A stretch of DNA of 64,000 bases, taken from contig CM037876.1 in NCBI GenBank assembly GCA_021292165.1, positions 41,464,575-41,528,574 on the forward strand. The letters run 5' to 3'. Position numbers and translations under genes: made by a program. The notes under the pieces are model-generated. The model saw nothing but the letters and a program-made list of their open reading frames with translations, had not been told where the DNA came from and searched no databases. The stretch comes from Shinisaurus crocodilurus (lineage: Eukaryota; Chordata; Lepidosauria; Squamata; Shinisauridae). Shown piece by piece: positions 55,911 to 64,000 of this stretch. Position 1 is the stretch's first letter. Every line of letters begins with the position of its first letter.

Positions 55911-57170
55911 AAATAAGACCTTTATTAAAGAAACCTTCCCTTGACCCAGGAGATCTGTCTAACTCTAGGCCAATTTCAAAAGAACCATTTGTGGCTAAGG
56001 TCATTGAGAAATTGGTGGTATTGCAACTCCAGATGCATCTGAATGAAACTGATCATCTGGACCAATTTCAACTGGGCTTTCAACTAGGATATGAGACTGA
56101 GACTGCTTTGGTTGCCTTGGTGGACAACCTACACCAGGAACTGGCTGTGGGGAGCATGACCTTACTAGTTCTCCTGAACCTCTCTGTGGCTTTCAATACC
56201 ATTTACCATGGTATCCTTCTGGACCGCCTGGAGGGCTGGGCCTTAGAGGTACTGTTTTGCATTGGTTCCAGTCCTTTCTATTGGCCATGTCGATAAGGTA
56301 GCACTGGGGGATTACTGTTTGACTCCACAGCCATTGGCCTGTGGTGTCCCACAGGATTTTATATTGTCCCCCATGTTATTTAATGCTTACATGAAACCAC
56401 TGGGAGGAGAGGTCATTTGGAGGTTTGCAGTAAGGTACCACCAGTATGTTGATGATGCCCTGTTCTATTACTGATGACCAGCCAGATGGGCGATTAACAA
56501 ATATAATAAATAAATGAAGAACTCTTTGTCACCTAACACCAAGGAAGCAGTTGAAAGCCTTGAACGTTACCTGGGTTTGATATTGGACTGGATGAGGGTG
56601 AACAAGCTGAGGCCAAACCCAGACAAGACAAAGGTGTTGTTGGTCAGTAAAAAGCCTGACTCGGGGATTGGAATTCAACCTGTACTGGAAGGGGTTACAG
56701 TACCCCCTGAAGGCTCAGGTCCATAGCTTGTGAGTGCTCCTTGATCCTACACTGTCACTGGATCTTCAGGTGGCAGTGGTGGCAAGGAGTGTGTTTGGAG
56801 TTACGCTTGGTGCGCCAGCTGCAACCCTTCCTGAATCCATCTGGCTTGGCTACAGTTATCCATGTCTTACACTACTGTGATGTGTGTGCTCTATGTGGGG
56901 CTACCCTGAAGAGTATCTGCAAGCTTCAATTGGCGCAAAATATGGTTTCTAGGCTGCTAACCTGTACATAGTATTGGGACTGTATTATACCCATCCTGGA
57001 AGACCTGCACTGGTTGCCAATTGCTTTCCAGGCACAATTCAAGGTGTTGATTTTAACCTTTAAACCCCTAAACGGCTTAAGACCTGACCATCTAAGGGAC
57101 CACCTGTCTTACTATGAATATGCCTGGGTATTAAGATCTGCAGGAAAGGCCCTTTTGAGAGCCCCATTAC

Positions 57171-58157
57171 CAGGGATGGGGACTTGGACTCGAGGACTCG
57201 ACTCGTGAGTCGGACTGAGTCCCCCCTCTGACTCGACTCAGACTCGAGTCCCAATATTTTTAATGGGACTCGAGACTCGACTTGGGACTCGAGACCAAGG
57301 ACTCTTCAACATCCCTGGGCTGTGCCAGAAGGAGTGGAGAGGAGTGTGATTGCCGGCGAAGAGAGCATGGAAGCGAGGTGTGCCGCTGCTCGGCCACTAT
57401 GGATGGCTACCAGGAGTGCAGCCCCAACAGTGTGTCAAGATTTATTTTGATTGATGTGTTGCGTACTTGGGAGAGGCAGAAGGACCTGAGATTACTCTGT
57501 GTGGCTGCTCTGAGTGTGTTTCTGGTTCCAGCAAGTTCATCACCAGTGGAGCGGGTGTTCAGTGAGGGTGGAATTGTGATGAGATCTCACCGTTCCAGAA
57601 TGGGGGCCAAACATTTAGAAAAAATCATGTTCCTCAAATGCAACATGGATAAGTTTTAGGAAGTACAGCAAGTTTATTTTTTAAAATCATTTTTCTAAAA
57701 TGCAACCTTTCAGACATTTTGGGTTTGGCTGCCTCTGCCTGCCTGTCTGGGGTCCCCAGCCTCCTCTGCCTGCCTGGTCTCTTCTTAACCAGTTTCACAG
57801 TTGAATTGTCCAAGACAAAGGCCTCTGCCTGCCTGCTTTGGGGTTCCCTGCCTCCTCTGCCTGCCTGGTTATTTTGGGTTTTTCTGCCTGGTCTGTTCTT
57901 GCCAAAATCAGTTGCAGAGTTTTGAAATAAAAAGGCACACTTGTGCCTAGAATTTATTTAAACCACACATCTGAAGTAGCCTTATTTTGTTGGGAAAACC
58001 CCCCATTGATTTTAATAGGGACTCGTGGAGTCAGCTTTGGGAGTGACTCGTGACTCGTGAGTCACCATTTTGGACCAAGGACTCGGACTCGAGACTCGGG
58101 TCCAAAGACTCGTGACTCGACTCGTGACTCGAGACCAAGGACTCTTCAACATCCCTG
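57171..58157 (+). mobile_element. GACTCG-repeat hAT element, copy C
   Basis: 987 bp, CAGGGATG...CATCCCTG, perfect 8-bp TSD CCCATTAC (57163-57170, 58158-58165). Subterminal GACTCG/CGAGTC repeats occupy about 57178-57310 and 58018-58150. Carries the hAT dimerisation-domain frame in sense orientation. Inserted in the 3' half of an L2, so it is younger than that L2. Confidence 0.94.
57369..57659 (+). pseudogene. hAT transposase C-terminal dimerisation domain (copy C)
   Basis: The hATC domain reads VPASSSPVERVFSEGG then RSHRSRMGAKHLEKIMFLKC. The frame is open from 57282, but the hAT-like part starts at about 57369; an internal methionine at 57399 (MDGYQECSP) is an alternative start. No zinc finger or DDE/RNase H-like catalytic domain precedes it. 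In hAT transposases this domain mediates oligomerisation; alone it could at most bind other transposase subunits. Nearly identical to the copy-A frame. Confidence 0.83.
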
Positions 58158-58574
58158 CCCATTACCCACAGAGGCCCGCATGTCGGGCATGAGTGGAAGG
58201 GCTTTCTCCTGTGTTGCTCCCAAACTATGTTATGTGCTCTTTTGAGACCTACAATTGCCACACCACTTTCTTGGCCTTTAGGAAAGGTGTGAAGATGCAT
58301 CTCTTCAATTGAGCCTTTTAAAATATGTAATTTTGGTGTTTTGATGTTTTTTTCTGGTTTTAATATTCTTGTTTTAAGGTTTTATGGTTTTATTGTCTTG
58401 ATGGTTTTTTAGCAGACAAGGCAGTATATAAATGTTAATAAGAAACAAACAAATAGACCTCTCTCCCTGCAGGGGCCAGCTAGGCCTTTCCTGCGGCACT
58501 GACTAAAGTTAAACTGCTCAGTCAATGACTCATTGTTTCCATTAGTATGAGGAATCAATCTCCTTGGTATTTTT

Positions 58575-58945
58575 TTCCGATGATGATGATGATGATGACA
58601 ACGAATTTTATTTCTATACCACCCAATAGCCAAAGCTCTCCAGGTGGTTTACAATGATCAATAAAAAATACAGTACAATAAAATATACAAAATAAAAGCA
58701 TTATAAAAAATTTAAAACCAAATTTAAAAAACAATTCTAATAACTACAACAAATCAATACAAGGTGACCAGTAAAAAGATTAAAATAGCCACCCTACCAT
58801 GCACTATTTAGAGTTGTTAAACACCTCAACATAGAGGGCAGTCTTGACCTGACCCCGAAAAGATAGTAGAGTTGGTGCCATGCGGGCCTCAGGGGGGAGC
58901 TTGTTCCACAGTTGGGGCCCTCCCCCTAATATGTTTATAAAATAT
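58575..58945 (-). mobile_element. LINE 3' end, antisense
   Basis: (GAT)n then TTTCTATACCACCCAATAGC, GGTGGTTTACAATGATC, and distally GCGGGCCTCAGGGGGGAGC and TTGTTCCACAGTTGGGG. Same family as 17992-18640. Confidence 0.7.
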
Positions 58946-58949
58946 ATAT

Positions 58950-59478
58950 TTTTAGAAAATGCTGCTCAGCCAGGCCTCCCACTGGCTGTGAAGGATGCTG
59001 CCTCGTCATTGTCTGCAGAGGATCAGGGGGGCTGTAGTCCAAAAGAGGCCAGCGGCATCCCTACGCTAGCAGCATCTTCATTAACTTTAGACAGAGAAGG
59101 AGGGACAATTTTCTGAGGGAAATTTCTACCACCTGCTATGTCCACCCCATGCCCCAACGCCCCCCTCCCTTTGGGGAAGGGGCACTTGGCAGTGGAAATC
59201 AAGCACCTTGCGCAGGGATGTCAAATGCTCAGCAACAGCAACAAAATTTTATATCTCAAAGGCTTTTGAGGGTTCAAAGTGCCTACTCAAAGCTCCTGAG
59301 TGATTTTCAGGGCGAATAGGAGTTTGACACTGCTCACCCATCACTACTCCCAGGTTCAAAGGTCACAGTCTTTGCCACGACACTGAATGAGCTCTCAGAT
59401 CAAATGTTATAAGTTGCACATAAATATGATTTGCAAGGAAGTGTATCAGTATTTTACTTTTTAGGAAACCACTACCAA
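58950..59478. other. Unassigned sequence
   Basis: No gene recognised. Confidence 0.4.
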
Positions 59479-59481
59479 CCC

Positions 59482-60230
59482 AAGGCACTGTGGTGCAGTG
59501 GGCAGAGATCTGGACTAATACCCAGGTTCAGATGCTGCTCACTAGGAAATTTTGTGTCAGTCAAACACTCTCAGTGCCAAAACAGATGTTACTTTAAATC
59601 GATTTGTTTAAATGGGAGTTTTTCTACATGAGGCTGTTAATCCACTGTATCTACTTTAAGTTTCGTCACAAAATTGAGATCTGAGCACAAGAACAGTGTT
59701 TCTTTTCCTGCTTTTCTACTACATAACTTCTAGGTGGCACTGTGGTATAGCAGAATAGTGCAATTATACAAGTGGAAAAAGCATTTTCTTTTGCTTTCAC
59801 AAAGAATACCACATTTTGCCTGCTCTAAAAAAAAACCCTCACTGAAGTGCTTTTTAAAAACAGAAGCAAAACTGGAGGTTCACAACATTGTCTAAAGAAC
59901 TCATAAATAACCATAGTAGGAAATGATGCGTGCACAGTAAATGCCTTGTGTAGAAAAGCTCTGAATCATTACTTTGCAACAGAAATTGCAGGCACAGTGA
60001 GGGGTTAAATCCCCCCTACCTCCATGCTAGGGTCCTGATCTGTTTCAGGCTGCTGCACTTACTCTAGAGTAAAAATGAAACAATGTCTTTAAAGTAATGT
60101 CTGTTTCAGCCCTCACCCTAACCTCCCTCACAAGGTTGTTGTGAGAATAAGCAGTAATTCCACATCCATGTGTACTGCCTTGAATTCCTGAATGGAAAGG
60201 TTGTGATATGAATGTGAGAAATAAATAAGT
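59482..60230 (+). mobile_element. Old tRNA-derived SINE (Sauria-like), split
   Basis: Head 59482-59574 (GCACTGTGGTGCAGTGGGC, B-box-like CCCAGGTTCAGATGC, ending AACACTCTCAG). Body and tail resume at 60111 (ACCTCCCTCACAAGGTTGTTG, AAATAAATAAG end). Considerably diverged. Confidence 0.65.
59575..60110. mobile_element. 536-bp insertion with terminal inverted repeats
   Basis: It sits exactly at a break in the SINE body. The left end TGCCAAAACAGATGTTACTT and the complement of the right end GCTGAAACAGACATTACTTT match at 19 of 23 positions. Direct repeats are unclear (ACTCTCAG versus CCCTCACC). Non-coding; class unknown, possibly hAT. Confidence 0.65.
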
Positions 60231-61978
60231 ACATTAGTAGATTCATATCTGCAGAAGAATATTGCCTTTCTTCCTACCAGCAAAATTTTGGGAACTTTAT
60301 AGCATTACAGAGAGACTGAAAAGCCATTGTGACAGGTAAGAAATAATAAGACCATCTCAGCTTCTGATGTATTGAGTTAAAATATACTTCCTGTCTTCTG
60401 AAAAGAAACACAACAAAGCAAACCTGTCAGTTGCAAACTGAGTCAGAACTAAATTATACCCAAACTGGGGAGAAAAGAAAAGAAAAGAAAGAAGAATTAG
60501 AGTCCAAAGAAACATCCAAACCCATATGGACACCAGCCTGCTTTTATGAGACAATTAACCATTAAAATGGAAAAGATTTACCTCCTAGAAGCAATGTGAA
60601 GTTTAATTATTAATGTTTGTAAAGCATTTTGATATCCAGAAGATGAAAGCTGCTATGTGCTATAAATACTGAGTATTATTATCCTCCCATTCTTATTATA
60701 GTTAATCTAGCTGGAAAATGCAAAATCTGAGCTTGCAATACTAACATTATTAAAAAGACTCCGAGGGATTCATTGTCACCAACATCAAATCTACTTTCCT
60801 CAAAAGGAGAAACAAGAACATTAAAAGGACTTGATGCAATTATTTTAAAAGAGGAATAACAAGTTTCATAAAAAATATAACTTTCTTAAGAAGGCTATAT
60901 AGAGCCTGATCCTACCAAAGATAGTTGTGACTTGCACTACAATACTATAATTTCTACTCTGAAGTCCCATTAGTTCAGTGGGGCTTACTTCCAGGCTACT
61001 TGGTCTAGGGTTGCAGGGTAAGTTCCATTGAAACCAATGCAATAAGCTAGTCTGTCTCTTTATATGAATCTGGATTCCCAGAATCCCACTACATGAATCC
61101 AAATTCTATCCAATGGCATCTTATCCATTTAGGTTCATCTTTATTCATTGGTCATACACATAATCAGCAGGATCCAAGAATGGTTCTGTGAGTCCAAGAG
61201 TGGTTTGCTTGTTTTATTTTATTTTATTAGCTATGACAGATAAATGAAAATTCTATGTTCAGAGGCAGCACATAGTCAAGGATCAAACCATGACATGGGA
61301 AGTTCACAGTAGCTGGGCTGGGGGCGGGGGGAGAGAGATTGGATCAGGGTGCAGTGCTGGTGGAGAGGGGGTTAATTTTTCCAATCTAAATTAGCCCACA
61401 CCATTTTCCTGATCTAAATCCCCTGGCCCCATTGAGAACATGCAAATATTGCAGAAAATATAATTCTGGTTCTGCTGGAGTCATATCTAGTTTAACAGCA
61501 TCCTGCTAATTCTGAAGATCAAAACACCACTTGAAACAGAGAAGAGTTGTGATATAGCATGGGAGTCCACAGTTCAGAGGGGGGAGGGAACAGTTGATCT
61601 TGGGTCCCAGCCAACTTTCTTTCTTTCTTTCTTTCATTCTTTCTTGGTTTTTAAAGCTACTTTTTTCTGAGATCCCCACTTCTAGCACTAAATACACACA
61701 GAGAGAAAGAGAGAATGTTCTCCTCCATCAGTAACTCTCCACCTGCAGGAAGGCATGGACCTTCCTCTATTAAGTTTCACAATTACTACAGGTGCAATCC
61801 AGGCTAGGGAATGCTGGGAGCTGTAGGACTTTTTACTGTCTAAACATGCATAGGATTGTGCCCTAAGCTATTGAACAGGGCTAGCATCAGCATGGCACTA
61901 AATGTGAAATCTGCCATTGCTCCATATAAATGATCATCTGTATCAACCCTAACATTTCTTGATCTCTTCTTTCCACTG
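60231..61978. other. Unassigned sequence
   Basis: No gene recognised. Contains a TGCAATCC-family fragment at about 60958-61020, (TTTC)n at about 61617-61637, and a hAT-MITE-like stretch near 61800-61850. Confidence 0.4.
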
Positions 61979-61983
61979 CTGAT

Positions 61984-62490
61984 CCTTGTCACCAGTACAT
62001 CTAGAGGTGCTCATATTACACCAGCTTTAAAAGCATTACACTGGCTGCCAATCAGTTTCCGGGCGAAGTATAAAGTGTTGGTTATTACCTTTAAAGCCCT
62101 ACATGGTTTGGGTCTGGGTTACCTGCAGGATCGCCTTCTCCTGTACAATCCACCCTGCACACTTAGGTCCTCTGGGAGGAATTTACTCCAGTTAGCCAAG
62201 ACTAGGCTGGCAAGTACTACCCAGAGGACCTTCTCTTCTGCTGCTCCCAGACTGTGGAATGGCCTGTCGGAGGAGACTCGTCAACTAGATAGTCTCTTGG
62301 CTTTTAAAAGGCCATAAAGACTGACCTCTTCCGACAGGCCTACCCAGTGGAATTTTAAGAGGTTTTAGGATACTTTTAAAGGTTTTTAAGAATATTTTAA
62401 CAATATTTACTATGTGTTTAACTAGTTATGTATTTTATATTTATGGTTGTTCCCTGCCTCGATCTGAGTGGAGAGGCGGGTAAGAAATAA

Positions 62491-62531
<41 letters not shown>
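61984..62531 (+). mobile_element. L2-type LINE 3' end
   Basis: Frame pieces LKALHWLPISFRAKYKVLV, ITFKALHGLGLGYLQDRLLL and RTFSSAAPRLWNGLSEETRQ belong to the end of L2 ORF2. The 3' UTR ends GAGGCGGGTAAGAAATAAA and an (ATT)n tail at 62482-62531. Better preserved than the 16.8-kb copy. Confidence 0.9.
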
Positions 62532-62532
<1 letters not shown>

Positions 62533-62639
62533 GCTCATAAATGACCATTGGGGCTGATGGGTGAGCTCTCCATCCTAGCACCTGTGAAATACAGTTGAGC
62601 CTTGCAAGGAGGCTTTACAGTAGGGGAAGGCAGAAGTTA

Positions 62640-63070
62640 GATCAGAATCTACTGGTGTCGTAAAAGCTGTAGTCGTTATCACAGTCCGAGTGTCGAAGCC
62701 AAAATATATCAGTCGAAAACAAAGCAAACATAAACCAGTTTGGGATCAGACAAAGTCGTGGTCAGGGTCGTTCCAAGGATCAAAGGTACAGGAGTCTGAG
62801 GTCAGGAATGTCAGGAGCGTGTAGCTGTATTAGCAAACAATTGCTTCCAGCATCTGAGTGTGTTTGGGACCTGCCTTTTGAGCAGGCACTGATTGGTAAG
62901 GCTGCCCAGCTGGGTCAGGCTGCACTTAGCCTGGCCCCACCCCAAACACACTCCGGCATGGCTGGTCTCTGTCTGACCTACTGGAAGCACAACAACTGGT
63001 AGATCTCTAGATGCAACTAGATCATCAAGGATTTCTGGCTCCCAGTTGGCTGACAATAGCAACAATTAAA
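62640..63070. other. LTR-like sequence, boundaries unresolved
   Basis: Contains GTCGTGGTCAGGGTCGTTCC and CTGAGGTCAGGAATGTCAGG, similar in style to 46340-47040. GC-rich right part with GCATGGCTGGTCTCTGTCTG. No ends or TSD set. Confidence 0.3.
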
Positions 63071-63074
63071 AGGC

Positions 63075-63815
63075 CTTCATTCCTAAGTGAGGCCACTAAA
63101 ACAAAAGAAGTCTGGATGGAAAACCTAGAGTGGGTTTTTGTGTGAAAGGATTGGGATCACAATTCGGGTACTGATCACAGTTCCTTGGTTGAGCATGTGC
63201 CCAGAGGCACCCTGTTCTATTCTGTACTAGTTCCAGAGTAAATAAGTAGTGGATTACAGTCTTCAAGACAAGGGCCGGAATCCAAAAAGCTACTCTAGGG
63301 CACACCCAGTGGTTTGTCTTTGAACAGCAGAGACCAAGGAAAGTCAAGAAATTGCTTTTTGCATGTCCACTTAGTTCCACAAAGAGGTCTATATGGCATT
63401 GGGGATGGTGGGCTACTGCTCTTTAAGAAACTCAAGCTCAAAGCCATATTTGGAAAACCATCCCAGTTCCATGTAAAGCCTCCACCTCTATATGCTAAAC
63501 AATGTATGTTGTTGCCTTCCACTCAAAAGAACCACGGTCCTCGAATCTGATTTTTTTTTTTAAAAAAAAAAAACTCTCTACCATTCTCCAGCCACATTCC
63601 CTAGAATTCCTTGGGAGCAACACTACATTACATCATAGTACATTGTTCCCAAGGCATTCTGGGTATTGCAGCCAGAGGGAAGCTGCGAAAAGAACTTTAT
63701 GCCACTGTGAGTGGCTTAGGGCTTTAAGAAAAGACTTTTAAAAGTAAGGGGGAAATGTAACCTTGTAAGGTTAATTAACGAAAGCAGCGAGTCCCCTTAC
63801 CTGAAAATGTATCTT
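63075..63815. other. Unassigned sequence
   Basis: No gene recognised. Contains homopolymer T/A runs at about 63550-63572. Confidence 0.4.
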
Positions 63816-63842
63816 CACACACACACACACACACACACACAC
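63816..63842. repeat. (CA)n microsatellite
   Basis: About 13 CA dinucleotides. Confidence 0.95.
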
Positions 63843-64000
63843 AAAGGAAGTGCTAGAAAATTAGCCCCCATTTTTGCAAGGGGAGAATATTTGGGGAAAT
63901 TGGGGGATGAATTTGGCCCTGCCTTACTAAAAAACATAACATAGTAAAGAAGATCATCTCCTATTAAAAAATGATATTTTTCATAGATGGCTATCTATCA

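Larger units (their letters stand above)
55915..58445 (+). mobile_element. L2-type LINE with RT remnant, split by hAT copy C
   Basis: Host parts are 55915-57170 and 58158-58445. Translated fragments cover reverse transcriptase: AKVIEKLVVLQLQMHL, QLGYETETALVALVDNL, LLVLLNLSVAFNTIYHGILL (motif A region), CGVPQDFILSPMLFNAY (motif B) and YVDD (motif C), then LILDWMRVNKLRPNPDKTKVLL. Multiple stops and shifts; the normal second aspartate of motif A reads N. A stray 40-45 bp tail (TGACCAGCCAGATGGGCG to AATAAATG) sits inside the frame at about 56474-56515. Ends GGCAGTATATAAATG. Confidence 0.9.

Overview
This is vertebrate nuclear DNA, almost certainly from a squamate reptile and most likely a lizard. 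The evidence is the repeat content. There are many tRNA-derived SINEs of the Sauria/Squam type, CR1 and L2 retroposons with their typical 3' ends, a nearly intact L1, and a large variety of short hAT-type DNA transposons. I found no host protein-coding exon, tRNA or rRNA gene that I would defend. The window reads as intergenic or intronic sequence filled by successive waves of mobile DNA.

Layout. 0-10 kb: a 5S-rRNA-derived SINE split by a CpG-rich hAT element, a Sauria SINE, a GC-rich fold-back element, a palindromic hAT MITE, a CR1 3' half (antisense), and a tRNA-SINE split by a hAT MITE. 10.4-16.0 kb: a full-length L1 with a 16-bp target-site duplication (TSD), damaged only by one in-frame stop in ORF1 and a one-base frameshift in ORF2. 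16-25 kb: L2 3' halves, an antisense L1 tail with a CR1 tail inside it, Sauria SINEs, and two long fold-back elements. 25-37 kb: mostly single-copy-looking sequence with small MITEs. 37-46 kb: the densest nest, with hAT inside repeat inside hAT, a solo LTR, a SINE/hAT/CR1 triple nest, a Tigger-like element and palindromic MITEs. 46-64 kb: LTR-like sequence, further hAT copies, two L2 elements (one split by a hAT) and an old SINE split by an insertion.

The most distinctive component is a hAT-type family present three times (39759-40720, 50645-51251, 57171-58157). Each copy has a perfect 8-bp TSD, CAGGGATG ends, and dense GACTCG/CGAGTC repeats near both ends. Two copies keep an open frame for only the C-terminal dimerisation domain of a hAT transposase; the frame differs between them by an in-frame 3-bp indel and a few substitutions. 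A third copy lacks it, and a 119-bp piece of that copy is repeated identically in inverted orientation about 455 bp away. A second notable component is a composite SINE with a 5S rRNA-like head and a CR1 3' tail, present four times in the same orientation.

The elements act as parasites and hosts of each other rather than as a pathway. L1, CR1 and L2 would supply reverse transcriptase to the SINEs that share or mimic their tails. Full-length hAT elements elsewhere in the genome would have to supply transposase to the short copies here. All family assignments were made by eye from motifs, termini and TSDs; no alignment or database search was run.
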